Assembly: GCF_001618955.1 (NCBI RefSeq)
Contig: NZ_LVYV01000053.1
Location: 1 to 64,000 of the forward strand
Length of the DNA: 64,000 nt
Origin: Tardiphaga robiniae
GTDB lineage: Bacteria; Pseudomonadota; Alphaproteobacteria; Rhizobiales; Xanthobacteraceae
Direction: 5' to 3'
The position numbers were made by a program, and so were the translations under genes. Positions 7,469 through 17,389 of this stretch are shown here, one piece after another. Within the stretch, counting starts at the first letter, position 1; each line of letters begins with the position of its first letter. Below the pieces are notes generated by a model. It saw only the letters and a program-made list of their open reading frames with translations, had not been told where the DNA came from and ran no database searches.

Positions 7469-8137
7469 ATGCCGATCAAAGGCACGGGAATGTTAATGAC
7501 GTCGATGGATATCGACGCCAGCCATGAGCAGGAATTCAACGCGTGGTACGACCGCGAGCATCTCGCCGAGCGCGTCGCCATCGAGGGCTTCGTCGAGGCG
7601 AGGCGCTATGTGGCCGTGAACGCCAGGCCGAAATATCTCGGCCTGTATTCGACCAGGACCTTCGATGTGCTGGACAGCGACGCCTATCGCACGGCGCTGG
7701 CGAACCAGACCAAGTGGTCGCTGACCAATATCGGCCGCTTCCAGAACATGCTGCGTTCGGTGGCGCGGATCACTGTCAGCCGCGGTCAGGGCCGCGGCGC
7801 GGCGCTGGGACTGGTGCGCATCCGGCCACCCGCCGAAGGCGCTGACAAACTACGCAGCGCTATCGAAGCACAACTCGATCCTGGCGATATCAACGGCATC
7901 ATCTCGATGCATCTGATGGAGAGCGATCCCCGGTTGTCGAAGCCGCTGACCGACGATCCTGCCGCGCCCAATCCCGCCGCCCGCGACTGGTATGTGATGA
8001 TCGACGGCACGGATGTAGAGGCCGTCGCCTCGACCATGAAGGGCCGCTTCGATGCGGCCATCACGGCGGCAAAGGCGGAGCTGATTTCCGAGGGGACCTA
8101 CCGGCTGATGTGGGATCTCGCGAAGAGCGATCTTTAA
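7469..8137 (+). CDS. DUF4286-like conserved protein, likely two dimeric alpha-beta barrel repeats
   Basis: The 222-residue cytoplasmic protein starts at ATG 7469, ten nt after the peptidase gene, so it is probably the last gene of the pqq transcript. Its first half has the pattern MDIDASHEQEFNAWYDREHL ... GFVEARRY ... YLGLYSTRTFDVL, typical of EthD/DUF4286-type ferredoxin-like domains. A weaker second copy may follow (LGLVRIRPP ... WYVMIDGTDVEAV). These folds are found in small monooxygenases and lyases but also in proteins of no known role. No substrate or catalytic residue can be assigned. Confidence 0.6.
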   Translation: MPIKGTGMLMTSMDIDASHEQEFNAWYDREHLAERVAIEGFVEARRYVAVNARPKYLGLYSTRTFDVLDSDAYRTALANQTKWSLTNIGRFQNMLRSVARITVSRGQGRGAALGLVRIRPPAEGADKLRSAIEAQLDPGDINGIISMHLMESDPRLSKPLTDDPAAPNPAARDWYVMIDGTDVEAVASTMKGRFDAAITAAKAELISEGTYRLMWDLAKSDL

Positions 8138-8162
8138 AATCGTGAGCTAATGTTGCCTTCTC

Positions 8163-8211
8163 AACCTCTCCCCCGCTCTTTGCGGGGAGAGGTTGACCAG
8201 CGAAGCTGGTC
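8163..8211. repeat. Double hairpin intergenic repeat
   Basis: AACCTCTCCCC (8163-8173) pairs with GGGGAGAGGTT (8184-8194). A second perfect hairpin, GACCAGC-GAA-GCTGGTC at 8195-8211, follows directly. It lies in the 330-bp gene-free stretch 8138-8467, which also holds the repeat at 8323-8353 and no convincing gene. It probably marks the end of the pqq transcript. Confidence 0.7.
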
Positions 8212-8322
8212 GGGTGAGGAGCATGGCACGTCGAAGCTACACATTCATCGTCTCGGATCGGGCTCTCCATCGACCCGCATCTGCACGATGTTTTGGACCG
8301 TCGTGCCCTGCCCCTCACCCCA

Positions 8323-8353
8323 TCCCTCTCCCCGCGCAGAGCGGGGAGAGGGA
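8323..8353. repeat. Palindromic repeat, 13-bp stem
   Basis: TCCCTCTCCCCGC (8323-8335) and GCGGGGAGAGGGA (8341-8353) form a perfect 13-bp stem with a GCAGA loop. The same CTCTCCCC/GGGGAGAG core recurs at 8163-8194 and 47353-47375, indicating one dispersed family. Confidence 0.7.
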
Positions 8354-8467
8354 GCGCACCTACAGCGCCCCGCAGCTAGGACGCCGATCTCTCTTTGAAC
8401 GCATCCCGCTTCTGCCGCGACCAAGGTGAACTGGTCCGCAACGGGCCGCTTACCTTGCGAGACGTCG

Positions 8468-9100
8468 ATGACCATCCGTGTGCTGTCCCTTCTGGTTCTC
8501 ACCGCCACCCTGATCATCGGCAGCCCGCTGGCTCGTGCCGAGGACGAGCCGGCCAAGGTCGATGCGGTGAAGTCAGCCGAATTCAACAAGCGCATGTTTG
8601 CCGGCCCGCTGGGTCCGAAGCTGACCTATGCCTGCTTCGTCCGGCGCTATGACGCCGAGCATCTGGCGCGGCATCCCAAACAGAAGGTCAGCACCATGAA
8701 GCTGCTGGTCGTCGCCGGGCATCCGCCCGAAGAAAGCTATACGCCCTACTCGTTCCGGCTCGGGTTCAAATATCGCCATCGCAAAGGCGACTGGGATTCC
8801 AGCGGCTCTTGCGGCCAGATCCAGGATACCGACAAGGGCCAGGAGGTGAAGTTCGCATGCAGTGTCGATTGCGATGGCGGCGGCATCGCGATCGGCCTGG
8901 CCAAAGACATCGACGCAACGCTGGTGCGGGTCGAGCGGGTCCGCATCTGGCAGAACAGCAAGCCCGATGAAGAACCCGGCACCGATGCGCTCACCGGCGG
9001 CGAAGATGACAAGATTTTCCGGCTCGACCGTACGAGTCTAAAGGAATGTGAATCCTTGATCACGGACCGCAAGGAACTCGCGGCAATGCGCAGCAAGTGA
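8468..9100 (+). CDS. Secreted protein of unknown function
   Basis: The ATG at 8468 is preferred over an earlier in-frame start because it begins a clear signal peptide (MTIRVLSLLVLTATLIIG, cleavage near ARAED). The mature protein of about 188 residues has four or more cysteines (YACFV, GSCGQ, FACSVDCD, ECES), consistent with disulphides in the periplasm. No family was recognised. Its TGA overlaps a GTG of the next frame, and the following DsrE-like gene begins 29 nt further on, so the two are probably co-transcribed. Confidence 0.7.
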   Translation: MTIRVLSLLVLTATLIIGSPLARAEDEPAKVDAVKSAEFNKRMFAGPLGPKLTYACFVRRYDAEHLARHPKQKVSTMKLLVVAGHPPEESYTPYSFRLGFKYRHRKGDWDSSGSCGQIQDTDKGQEVKFACSVDCDGGGIAIGLAKDIDATLVRVERVRIWQNSKPDEEPGTDALTGGEDDKIFRLDRTSLKECESLITDRKELAAMRSK

Positions 9101-9129
9101 GCGTGATTGACGCCAAACCGGAGCAGGTC

Positions 9130-9582
9130 ATGAACCGACGCAGCCTCATCTGGACTGCCCTGTCCTCGATCGGAGCGGGAGCGTTCGCCTCGCGGGCCAA
9201 CGCGGCTGCGACTGATGCGACGACGCCCGCCAAGCTCAAGGTCGTCTACCACCTCGCCGATGCGGACCGGGTGAATTTCGCGCTCGGCAATATCCAGAAT
9301 CATGTCGACGGCGTCGGCGGCCCCGACAACGTTACCATTGCACTGGTCGTGCTTGGCCCGGCGCTGAAGTCATTTGCTCGGGCTTCCGCCAATCCCGACA
9401 TTACCGCGCGGGTTAGCAAATTCACCAAGGCCGGCCTGCAACTGGCCGCCTGCAGCAACACCATGAAGGCGCAGGATGTGACGCTGGACGGCCTGCTGCC
9501 GGGATTCACCATCGCCGACCGCGGAGGTGTGGTCCGGATCGCGGAGCTGCAGTCGCAGGGCTATCTCTACATTCGTCCGTGA
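9130..9582 (+). CDS. Exported DsrE/DsrF-like protein
   Basis: The start is set at ATG 9130, giving an N-terminus MNRRSLIWTALSSIGAGAFA with a twin-arginine-like pair and cleavage near ANAAA. A GTG at 9097 overlapping the previous stop is the alternative. The mature part matches the DsrE-like fold of periplasmic intracellular-sulfur-oxidation-like proteins. It shows KVVYHLADADRVNFALGNIQNH at the start, VTIALVVLGPALKSF for the central strand and LAACSNTMKAQ with a single Cys, and ends QSQGYLYIRP. Such proteins may handle sulfur or sense thiols, but the function of this group is not established. Confidence 0.7.
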   Translation: MNRRSLIWTALSSIGAGAFASRANAAATDATTPAKLKVVYHLADADRVNFALGNIQNHVDGVGGPDNVTIALVVLGPALKSFARASANPDITARVSKFTKAGLQLAACSNTMKAQDVTLDGLLPGFTIADRGGVVRIAELQSQGYLYIRP

Positions 9583-9687
9583 GCCCTCCCGGCGCATCGA
9601 ACCGACGCACAAAATTTGCACAATTGTCATGCCGCCGGGCCAATCTGGCGAACACGGAATTGCGATCCCGCGAGTGTGAGCCTGAAT

Positions 9688-9712
9688 GGAACCGTTCGGC
9701 TTGCCATGCGTA
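9688..9712 (+). promoter_or_regulatory. Possible EcfG-type promoter upstream of tal-pgi
   Basis: GGAAC at 9688-9692 is followed after 16 nt by CGTA at 9709-9712, a single mismatch from GGAAC-N16-CGTT. It points toward the tal-pgi ATG at 9800, leaving a leader of about 80 nt. It is weaker than the exact matches found at malQ, ku, the DUF3309 gene and the DUF1328 gene. Confidence 0.4.
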
Positions 9713-9799
9713 GGGGTTTGGGGCGATCATTGGAACCGGGCCGCGGAGCGTTGCGCGCGGCGATTGGCCTTTGGATAATTACGAACAGAACAAGGCATC

Positions 9800-12652
9800 A
9801 TGAATCCCGTCAAAGCACTCGAATCCCATGGTCAGGCCGTCTGGCTGGACTTCCTCGCCCGCGGCTTCGTCGCCAAGGGCGACCTGAAGAAGCTGATCGA
9901 CACCGATGCCGTGAAAGGCGTGACGTCGAATCCGGCGATCTTCGAGAAGGCGATCGGAAGTTCGGACGAATATGATGCCCCGATCGCGCAGGCCTTGAAG
10001 TCCGGCGACAAGTCGCCTGCCGACCTGTTCGAGTACATTGCGGTCGAGGACATCCAGCATGCCGCCGATGTGCTGAAGCCGGTTTACGACATGATGAAGG
10101 GCGACGATGGCTTCGTCAGCCTCGAAGTCTCGCCCTATCTCGCCAATGACACCAAGGGCACGGTCGCCGAGGCGGAGCGCCTGTGGTCGAGCGTGAAGCG
10201 CCCGAACCTGATGGTGAAAGTACCGGCGACGCCGGAGGGGCTGCCCGCGATCCAGCAGCTGATCGGCGAAGGCATCAGCATCAATGTCACGCTGCTGTTC
10301 GCGCAGAAGACCTATGTCGAGGTCGCGCAGGCCTATCTCAGCGGTCTGGAGAAATACGTTGCCGGCGGCGGCGACCCCTCGCATGTGGCGAGCGTCGCCT
10401 CGTTCTTTGTCAGCCGTATCGACGCACAGGTCGACAAGCAGCTCGACGACAGGATCGCCAAGGCCAATGATCCATCCGAAAAGGCGCGGCTCAAGGACTT
10501 GAAGGGCAAGGTGGCGATCGCCAATGCCAAGCTGGCCTATCAGGAATATCTGGAGCTGTTTGCCGGCCCGCGCTGGGAAAAACTGAAGGCAAAAGGCGCC
10601 AAGCCGCAGCGTCTGCTCTGGGCTTCGACAGGCGTGAAGAGCAAGGACTATCGCGATACGCTCTATGTGGAAGAGCTGATCGGCAAGAACACCGTCAATA
10701 CCGTGCCCCCTGCCACGCTGGACGCCTTCCGCGACCACGGCGAAGTGCGCGACAGCCTCGAAGAGAATGTCGAGGACGCGAAGAAGGTGCTGGCCGATCT
10801 CGCCAAGACCGGCATCTCGCTCGACGCGATCACAACCCATCTTGTCGAGGACGGCGTCAAGCTATTCGCCGACGCGGCCGACAAGCTCTATGGCGCCGTG
10901 GCGCACAAGCGCGCGACATCGCTTGGTGGTGGCATCGGCGCGCAGAAGCTGGCGCTGGGCGACGGCATCACGAAGAAGGTCGCAACCTCGACCGAAGAGT
11001 GGCGCAGTCAGGCAAAGATCCGCCGGCTCTGGCACAAAGACAAATCGGTCTGGACCGGATCGGATGAAGACAAATGGCTGGGCTGGCTGAACAGCGCCTT
11101 CGGCGAGAAGGCCAAGCTCGCCGACTACAACGACTTCGCCAATTGGGTGAAGGCGCAGGGATTCACCGATGCGGTCGTGCTCGGCATGGGCGGCTCCAGC
11201 CTCGGGCCGGAAGTGCTGGCGCAGACTTTTGCCAAGGTGTCGGGCTTCCCGAAGTTGCATGTGCTGGATTCCACCGATCCCGCACAGGTACGCGCCATGG
11301 GCGCCGCGGTGAAGATCGCGACCACGCTGTTCATCGTCTCCAGTAAGTCCGGCGGCACCACCGAGCCGAACGTGATGAAGAATTACTTCTTCGAGGAGGT
11401 GACCAAGGCGGTCGGCGCCGACAAGGCCGGCGGTCACTTCGTCGCCATCACCGATCCCGGCTCATCGCTGGAGAAGGTCGCGAAGACCCAAAAGTTTGCC
11501 CGCATCTTCCATGGTGATCCCACCATCGGCGGCCGCTACTCGGTGCTGTCGCCGTTCGGTCTGGTGCCGGCGGCTGCGGCCGGTGTGGATCTCGCCAAGC
11601 TGCTCGATCTCACGCTGTCGATGGTGCGCTCCTGCGGACCGGACGTGCCGCCCGCTGAAAATCCCGGCGTCCAGCTCGGACTCGCGATGGGCAATGCAGG
11701 CCTGGACGGCCGCGACAAGGTCACGATCCTGTCCTCAAAGAAAATCGCCGATTTCGGCGCATGGGCCGAACAGCTCATCGCCGAATCCACCGGCAAGGAC
11801 GGCAAGGGCCTGATCCCGATCGATGGCGAGACGCTGGGCGAACCCTCCGTCTATGGCACCGATCGCTTCTTCATCGATCTGCGCACATCGGGCGAAGACG
11901 ACAAGGGACATGACGACAAGCTCGACGCGCTTGAAAAGGCCGGCCATCCCGTTGCGCGCATCGTGATGCCGTCCATCGATCATCTCGGCCAGGAATTCTT
12001 CCGCTTCGAAATCGCGACGGCCGTCGCGGGATCGATTCTGGGCATCAACCCGTTCAACCAGCCGGATGTCGAGGCCGCCAAGATCAAGACGCGCGAGCTG
12101 ACGGAATCCTTCGAGAAGACCGGGGCGCTGCCGCCGGAGACGCCGGTGGTGTCGTCGAAAGAGGCCGATCTCTATACCGACGACAGCAACGCCGAACTGC
12201 TGAAGAAGGCCGGCGCCAATAGCGATCTGACCTCGTGGCTGAAGGCGCATTTCCGCCGCGTCACGCCCGGCGATTACGTCGCCCTGCTGGCTTATGTGGA
12301 ACGCGACGGCGCGCATATCGACACGCTGCAGCAGATGCGGATGGCGGTGCGCGACAAGAAGAAGGTCGCGACCTGCGCCGAATTCGGACCGCGCTTCCTG
12401 CATTCCACCGGGCAGGCCTACAAAGGCGGGCCGGATACCGGCGTGTTCCTGCAGATCACAGCGGACGATGCCAAGGATCTCGCCATCCCGGATTACCGCG
12501 CCTCGTTCGGTGTCATCAAGGCGGCACAGGCGCGTGGTGACTTCGGCGTACTCACGGATCGCAACCGCCGCGCCCTGCGTGTCCATCTCAAGGGCGATCT
12601 CAAGGCCGGACTTGCTGTTCTCGACAAGGCGATTACTGCCGCATTGAACTAA
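9800..12652 (+). CDS. Bifunctional transaldolase / phosphoglucose isomerase
   Basis: The 950-residue product fuses two enzymes. Residues about 1-370 are a transaldolase: early [14 protein letters not shown], Schiff-base Lys140 in [11 protein letters not shown], and LWASTGVK later. Residues about 400-950 are a phosphoglucose isomerase with [22 protein letters not shown] and a C-terminal GVFLQI region. Transaldolase moves dihydroxyacetone between sugar phosphates; the isomerase interconverts glucose-6-P and fructose-6-P. The fusion is known from Bradyrhizobium-like genomes. It heads a run of gnd, zwf, pgl and gntK, placing it in the pentose-phosphate/Entner-Doudoroff branch. A possible stress promoter lies 88 nt before the start. 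Confidence 0.93.
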   Translation: MNPVKALESHGQAVWLDFLARGFVAKGDLKKLIDTDAVKGVTSNPAIFEKAIGSSDEYDAPIAQALKSGDKSPADLFEYIAVEDIQHAADVLKPVYDMMKGDDGFVSLEVSPYLANDTKGTVAEAERLWSSVKRPNLMVKVPATPEGLPAIQQLIGEGISINVTLLFAQKTYVEVAQAYLSGLEKYVAGGGDPSHVASVASFFVSRIDAQVDKQLDDRIAKANDPSEKARLKDLKGKVAIANAKLAYQEYLELFAGPRWEKLKAKGAKPQRLLWASTGVKSKDYRDTLYVEELIGKNTVNTVPPATLDAFRDHGEVRDSLEENVEDAKKVLADLAKTGISLDAITTHLVEDGVKLFADAADKLYGAVAHKRATSLGGGIGAQKLALGDGITKKVATSTEEWRSQAKIRRLWHKDKSVWTGSDEDKWLGWLNSAFGEKAKLADYNDFANWVKAQGFTDAVVLGMGGSSLGPEVLAQTFAKVSGFPKLHVLDSTDPAQVRAMGAAVKIATTLFIVSSKSGGTTEPNVMKNYFFEEVTKAVGADKAGGHFVAITDPGSSLEKVAKTQKFARIFHGDPTIGGRYSVLSPFGLVPAAAAGVDLAKLLDLTLSMVRSCGPDVPPAENPGVQLGLAMGNAGLDGRDKVTILSSKKIADFGAWAEQLIAESTGKDGKGLIPIDGETLGEPSVYGTDRFFIDLRTSGEDDKGHDDKLDALEKAGHPVARIVMPSIDHLGQEFFRFEIATAVAGSILGINPFNQPDVEAAKIKTRELTESFEKTGALPPETPVVSSKEADLYTDDSNAELLKKAGANSDLTSWLKAHFRRVTPGDYVALLAYVERDGAHIDTLQQMRMAVRDKKKVATCAEFGPRFLHSTGQAYKGGPDTGVFLQITADDAKDLAIPDYRASFGVIKAAQARGDFGVLTDRNRRALRVHLKGDLKAGLAVLDKAITAALN

Positions 12653-12716
12653 ACGACGACTCGCATGGCCCGGACATTGCTTCGGCTCATGCGCAATTAA
12701 TAAAGGACATCACACA

Positions 12717-13745
12717 ATGCAGCTCGGGATGATCGGCCTCGGCCGAATGGGCGGAAATATTGTCCGCCGCCTGATGAAGAACGGTCACAGTGCCGTCGTC
12801 TACGACAAGGATGCCAAGGCCGTCAGCGGCCTCGCCTCCGAAGGTGCCACCGGCGGATCGTCGCTCGAAGATTTCGTCAAGAAGCTCGACAAGCCGCGCG
12901 CGGTCTGGGTGATGCTGCCCGCCGGCAAGATCACCGAAACCACCATCGATGCGCTGACCAGGCTGCTGGAGCCCGGCGACACCATCATCGATGGCGGCAA
13001 CACCTTCTGGCAGGACGACGTTCGCCGCGGCAAGGCGCTGAAGGAGAAGGGCCTGTATTACATCGACGTCGGCACCTCCGGCGGCGTCTGGGGGATTGAT
13101 CGCGGCTACTGCATGATGATCGGCGGCGACAAGACGGTCGTCGATCGCCTCGATCCGATCTTCAAGACACTGGCACCGGGCATCGGCGACATCCCGCGCA
13201 CGCCGGGCCGCGACAACAGCGATCCGCGCATCGAGAACGGCTATATCCATGCCGGCCCGGTCGGCGCCGGACACTTCGTCAAGATGGTTCATAACGGCAT
13301 CGAATACGGACTGATGCAGGCCTATGCCGAAGGCTTCGACATCATGAAGAACGCCAATATCGAGGCGCTGCCGGAAGCGCACCGCTTCGATTTGAATTTG
13401 CCTGACATCGCCGAAGTGTGGCGCCGCGGCAGCGTGATCCCGTCCTGGCTGCTTGATCTCACTTCCATGGCGCTCGCCAAGAACGAGACCCTCGACACTT
13501 ATTCGGGCTTCGTCGAGGATTCCGGCGAAGGCCGCTGGACGGTGAATGCCGCCATCGACGAGGCCGTCCCCGCTGAGGTTCTGACTGCTGCGCTGTTTGC
13601 GCGGTTTCGCTCGCGCAAGGAGCACACATTTGCAGAAAAGATTCTATCCGCGATGCGCGCCGGTTTCGGCGGCCACAAAGAGCCAGATCAGCATCCGGAT
13701 CCAAAACGGCAGGACGCGCCTGATATCATCAAACCAAAGGCGTAG
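12717..13745 (+). CDS. 6-phosphogluconate dehydrogenase, short GndA/YqeC type
   Basis: The enzyme oxidatively decarboxylates 6-phosphogluconate to ribulose-5-phosphate. The 342-residue protein has the N-terminal nucleotide-binding [11 protein letters not shown], the DGGNTFW motif, the substrate-binding GTSGGVWG and the catalytic Lys region [14 protein letters not shown]. It is shorter than the about 470-residue classical form and lacks its long C-terminal domain, as expected for the NAD-preferring short subgroup; cofactor preference here is inferred. It lies 64 nt after tal-pgi and 5 nt before zwf. Confidence 0.92.
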   Translation: MQLGMIGLGRMGGNIVRRLMKNGHSAVVYDKDAKAVSGLASEGATGGSSLEDFVKKLDKPRAVWVMLPAGKITETTIDALTRLLEPGDTIIDGGNTFWQDDVRRGKALKEKGLYYIDVGTSGGVWGIDRGYCMMIGGDKTVVDRLDPIFKTLAPGIGDIPRTPGRDNSDPRIENGYIHAGPVGAGHFVKMVHNGIEYGLMQAYAEGFDIMKNANIEALPEAHRFDLNLPDIAEVWRRGSVIPSWLLDLTSMALAKNETLDTYSGFVEDSGEGRWTVNAAIDEAVPAEVLTAALFARFRSRKEHTFAEKILSAMRAGFGGHKEPDQHPDPKRQDAPDIIKPKA

Positions 13746-13750
13746 CCCGC

Positions 13751-15277
13751 ATGACCGAGATACAAGCTCCAGGCCCTGCCAAATCCAAGAAGAAGCCAGA
13801 CCCCTGCGCGTTCGTGATCTTCGGCGTCACCGGCGATCTCGCCCACCGGCTGGTCATCGCGGCGCTGTATAACCTGCAGGCGGCCGATCTTCTGCCGGAG
13901 AAATTCTGCGTCGTCGGCATCGCCCGCAAGGACATGACCGGCGCGGAACTCCGCGACGACCTGATGAAGGGCCTGAAGCAATATGCGACGCGCCCGGTCG
14001 ACGACGCCATCGCGCAGAAGCTGCTCAATTGTGTCACCTGCATCGAAGCCGATCCGGGCGAGCCGGAATCCTTCGATCGCATGCGCGAACAGCTCGACAA
14101 ACTCGAGGAAGCGCGCGGCACCGGGGGCAATCGCCTGTTCTATCTGGCAACGCCGCCGTCGGCCTTCGCGCCGATCGCGCGCCAGCTCGGCCGCACCGGC
14201 ATGCTGAAGGAGAATGGTTCGTGGCGTCGTCTTGTAGTCGAGAAGCCGTTCGGCACCGACCTCGCCTCCGCCAAGGCGCTGAACAACGAGCTGCTCGGCC
14301 TGATGAACGAGCAGCAGATCTACCGAATCGACCACTATCTCGGCAAGGAGACGGTGCAGAACATCCTGGTGCTGCGCTTTGCCAATGGCATGTTCGAGCC
14401 GATCTGGAATCGCAACCATATCGATCACGTGCAGATCACCGTGGACGAGAAACTTGGCGTCGGCCATCGCGGCTCGTTCTATGACGCCACCGGCGCGCTG
14501 CGCGACATGGTGCCGAACCATCTGTTCCAGCTGCTGTCGTTGGTAGCCATGGAGCCGCCCGCGCGTTTCGAGGCAAACGCGGTTCGCTCCGAGAAGGCTG
14601 ACGTTCTCGCTGCCATCACCACGCAAACCGAAGAGGAAGCGCTGAAGAATTCGGTACGCGCGCAATATGTCACCGGCCATGTGAGCGACGACGATATCGG
14701 CGACTATCTCAAAACGAAAGACGTCAAGGAGGGCAGCACCACCGAGACCTATGCAGCGATGAAGCTGTCGATCGACAACTGGCGCTGGGCCGGCGTTCCC
14801 TTTTATCTGCGCACCGGCAAGGCACTCGGCATCAAGCGCACCGAAGTGGCGATCAAGTTCAAGCAGGCGCCATTCGCGATGTTCCGCGACATGTCGGTGG
14901 AAAGCCTCGCGGAGAACTTCCTCGTCATCGCCGTGGAGCCGAATGAAGGCATCTCGCTGAAGTTCAATACCAAGGTGCCCGGCCCTGCCGTGGAGATCGA
15001 CGGCGTCGAGATGAAGTTCCGCTACAAGGACTACTTCCAGGCCGCGCCGGCGACGGGCTACGAGACGCTGATCTATGACTGCATGATCGGCGACAACATC
15101 CTGTTCCAGCGCGCCGACAGCGTGGAAGCCGGCTGGCGCGCCGTGCAGCCGTTCCTCGATGCCTGGAAGAAGGCCGGCAAGGATGGGCTGAAGACCTACA
15201 ACGCCGGCAGCGAAGGTCCCGAAGAAGCCAACGACCTGCTCAAGCGCGATGGTCGTAGCTGGCGCGTGCTGAGCTGA
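13751..15277 (+). CDS. Glucose-6-phosphate 1-dehydrogenase
   Basis: The first oxidative step of the pentose-phosphate pathway (glucose-6-P to 6-phosphogluconolactone). The 508-residue protein has the N-terminal dinucleotide site FVIFGVTGDLAHR and VVEKPFGTDLASA. The substrate-binding signature is RIDHYLGKETVQN, and IDNWRWAGVPFYLRTGKAL is present. Length is normal. It sits between gnd (5-nt gap) and pgl (4-nt gap), so the three are clearly co-translated. Confidence 0.96.
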   Translation: MTEIQAPGPAKSKKKPDPCAFVIFGVTGDLAHRLVIAALYNLQAADLLPEKFCVVGIARKDMTGAELRDDLMKGLKQYATRPVDDAIAQKLLNCVTCIEADPGEPESFDRMREQLDKLEEARGTGGNRLFYLATPPSAFAPIARQLGRTGMLKENGSWRRLVVEKPFGTDLASAKALNNELLGLMNEQQIYRIDHYLGKETVQNILVLRFANGMFEPIWNRNHIDHVQITVDEKLGVGHRGSFYDATGALRDMVPNHLFQLLSLVAMEPPARFEANAVRSEKADVLAAITTQTEEEALKNSVRAQYVTGHVSDDDIGDYLKTKDVKEGSTTETYAAMKLSIDNWRWAGVPFYLRTGKALGIKRTEVAIKFKQAPFAMFRDMSVESLAENFLVIAVEPNEGISLKFNTKVPGPAVEIDGVEMKFRYKDYFQAAPATGYETLIYDCMIGDNILFQRADSVEAGWRAVQPFLDAWKKAGKDGLKTYNAGSEGPEEANDLLKRDGRSWRVLS

Positions 15278-15281
15278 CGCC

Positions 15282-16022
15282 ATGACAGCGCCCAATCGCC
15301 ATATCGTCGTGGTCGAAGATGCGGTGGCGCTCGCCGAGGCCGCAGCCGACCGGCTGATCGAGCGCATCGAAGCCAATCCCGGCCGCATCGCCATCTGCAT
15401 GACCGGCGGATCGAGCCCGAAGCGGCTCTATGAACTGCTCGCCACCGAACCCTATCGCAGCGAAATCCCCTGGGATCGCGTGCACTGGTTCATCGGCGAC
15501 GACCGCTTCGTGCCGTCAGGCGATCCGCTCAACAACATGACCATGGCGCGAACTGCGTTTCTGGATGCATGCGCACCGCTTGCGAATGTGCACCCGATCA
15601 AGACCGACGTGGCCAATCCGGATGAAGCCGCGGCGCTCTATGCGCGCGAGCTGCAGTCTTTCTACGGCACCGACAAGCTCGATAAAGCCAAACCGCTGTT
15701 CGATCTGGTGTTGCTCGGCGTCGGCCCCGACGGCCATGTGGCGTCGCTGTTTCCCGGCTATCCCGCCATCGAAGTCAAGGATCGCTGGGTCGTCGGCGTG
15801 CCCGAAGCGCATGTGAAGCCGTTCGTGCCGCGCGTCAGCCTGACGCAGCCGGCGCTGGCCTCATGCCGCGAGATGCTGTTCCTGATGAGCGGCGAGGACA
15901 AGCGCGCGATCCTGACGCGCGTGCTAAAGGGCCAGGATCTGCCAGCCAACCGCGCGAGGTCGGACGGCGAAACCGTGTGGCTGTGCGACAAGGCCGCCCT
16001 GCCGGACGACGCGCGTGGCTGA
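15282..16022 (+). CDS. 6-phosphogluconolactonase
   Basis: The enzyme hydrolyses the lactone made by Zwf. The 246-residue protein shows the NagB/DevB-type fold with CMTGGSSPKRLYELLA, WDRVHWFIGDDRFVP and the active-site region LLGVGPDGHVASLFPG. Its TGA at 16020-16022 overlaps the GTG start of gntK by 8 nt. Length is typical for the family. Confidence 0.94.
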   Translation: MTAPNRHIVVVEDAVALAEAAADRLIERIEANPGRIAICMTGGSSPKRLYELLATEPYRSEIPWDRVHWFIGDDRFVPSGDPLNNMTMARTAFLDACAPLANVHPIKTDVANPDEAAALYARELQSFYGTDKLDKAKPLFDLVLLGVGPDGHVASLFPGYPAIEVKDRWVVGVPEAHVKPFVPRVSLTQPALASCREMLFLMSGEDKRAILTRVLKGQDLPANRARSDGETVWLCDKAALPDDARG

Positions 16023-16542
16023 CACCGTGCCCAAGACTCTGGCACCCAAGGCTCTGGTGGTGATGGGCGTCTCCAGCTCGGGCAAGAGCACGATCGCGAA
16101 GACGCTTGCTGAACGCCTCGGCTGGCGCTTCGCCGATGGTGACGATTTTCACCCGAAGGCGAATATCGAGAAGCAGCGCGCCGGCCAGCCGCTCACCGAC
16201 GACGATCGCTGGCCCTGGCTGCAGAGCATTGCCGACGAGATCGATCGCGCCATCGCGTCCGGCGAGAAAATCGTGGTTGCCTGTTCTGCGCTCAAGCGCG
16301 CCTATCGTGATCTGCTGTTGCACGGCCGCGACGACATTCGCATCGTCTATCTCAACGGCTCCAAGGAGTTGATCGCCAAACGCATGGCGGCACGAAAGAA
16401 TCATTTCATGCCGCCGACGCTGCTCGACAGCCAGTTCAAGACGCTCGAAGTCCCTGGCCCAGACGAACGCCCGATGACAGTATCCATCGACGACGATGTC
16501 GACGGCATCGTCTCCGCCATCATCAAACAACTGCCGGCCTGA
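16015..16542 (+). CDS. Gluconokinase
   Basis: The enzyme phosphorylates gluconate to 6-phosphogluconate, feeding Gnd or the Entner-Doudoroff route. The 175-residue P-loop kinase begins at GTG 16015 inside pgl. It carries Walker A GVSSSGKST, the substrate region FADGDDFHPKANIEKQRAG and CSALKRAYRDLL, followed by VYLNGSKELI. Its presence allows use of gluconate that a periplasmic PQQ dehydrogenase upstream could produce, though the substrate of that enzyme is not proven. Confidence 0.92.
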   Translation: MADTVPKTLAPKALVVMGVSSSGKSTIAKTLAERLGWRFADGDDFHPKANIEKQRAGQPLTDDDRWPWLQSIADEIDRAIASGEKIVVACSALKRAYRDLLLHGRDDIRIVYLNGSKELIAKRMAARKNHFMPPTLLDSQFKTLEVPGPDERPMTVSIDDDVDGIVSAIIKQLPA

Positions 16543-16553
16543 AGGATCAGACC

Positions 16554-17366
16554 ATGACCAAGATCGCTCTCGTGGTGTCCGATGTCGATGGCACGCTGGT
16601 CACCCACGACAAACGCCTCACCGACACGGCCAAGGCGGCCGCGAAGAAACTGGAAGACGCCGGCATCGGTTTCACCATCACGTCGAGCCGCCCGCCCGTC
16701 GGCATGCGCTTCCTGGTAAAGCCGCTGGGGATCACGCTGCCGATCGGCCCGTTCAACGGCAGCTCAATGGTGGACGGCGACCTCAACCCCATCGTGCAGC
16801 ACCTGATCCCGGAATCCGCCACCAAGCGCGCCATTGAAGTGTTGGAAGACCACGGCGTCGATATCTGGATTTTCACCAATGACGAATGGGTGATCAAACG
16901 CGACGACGGCAAATATGTGCCGCATGAGCGCGACACCATCCAGCATGAGGCCGTGATGGTGGATGACTTCTCGCCCTATCTCGCCAAGGCCTGCAAGATC
17001 GTCGGTGCGAGCGCCGACTTCCCGCTGCTGGAACGCTGCGAGGGCGTCATGCAGAAGGCGCTGGGCGATACGGCTGTCGCGGTACGCTCGCAGAACTATT
17101 ATCTCGATATCACGCCGCCCAATCAGAACAAGGGCACCTTCGTGCAGGCGATGGCGCAGCGGTTGGGCATCTCCCTTGAGGCCATCGCCACCATCGGCGA
17201 CATGCGCAACGACCTGCCGATGTTCAAGGTGTCGGGCATGTCGATCGCCATGGGCAATGCGAGCGACGATGTGAAATCGCAGGCGACGGATGTGACATCG
17301 TCGAATGAAGCGGAAGGCTTTGCGGGAGCGGTGGAGATGATTTTGAAAAGGAATGCGGGCGGCTGA
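16554..17366 (+). CDS. HAD-superfamily sugar phosphatase (Cof type)
   Basis: The 270-residue protein starts 11 nt after gntK. It has the HAD motif I DVDGTL with both catalytic aspartates, motif II TSSRP, and motif III/IV ATIGDMRNDLPMF followed by GIAMGN-like MSIAMGNA. An inserted type-IIB cap lies in the middle. The family dephosphorylates sugar phosphates and other small phosphoesters in the cytoplasm. Operon position suggests a role with hexose or gluconate phosphates, but the substrate is not readable. Confidence 0.85.
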   Translation: MTKIALVVSDVDGTLVTHDKRLTDTAKAAAKKLEDAGIGFTITSSRPPVGMRFLVKPLGITLPIGPFNGSSMVDGDLNPIVQHLIPESATKRAIEVLEDHGVDIWIFTNDEWVIKRDDGKYVPHERDTIQHEAVMVDDFSPYLAKACKIVGASADFPLLERCEGVMQKALGDTAVAVRSQNYYLDITPPNQNKGTFVQAMAQRLGISLEAIATIGDMRNDLPMFKVSGMSIAMGNASDDVKSQATDVTSSNEAEGFAGAVEMILKRNAGG

Positions 17367-17389
17367 CGCGCAGGCGCAATGGCCTCCCT

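Noticed and set aside
9723-9745. A second GGAAC...CGTT pair before tal-pgi (GGAACCGGG...GCGTT)
   Set aside because: The spacer is 12 nt, too short for an EcfG promoter; the pair at 9688-9712 is better placed.
13688-15400. A 570-codon open frame antisense to zwf
   Set aside because: It mirrors the whole zwf gene in a GC-rich genome where antisense frames stay open by codon bias; its composition is Arg/His/Leu-rich and no family motif is seen.
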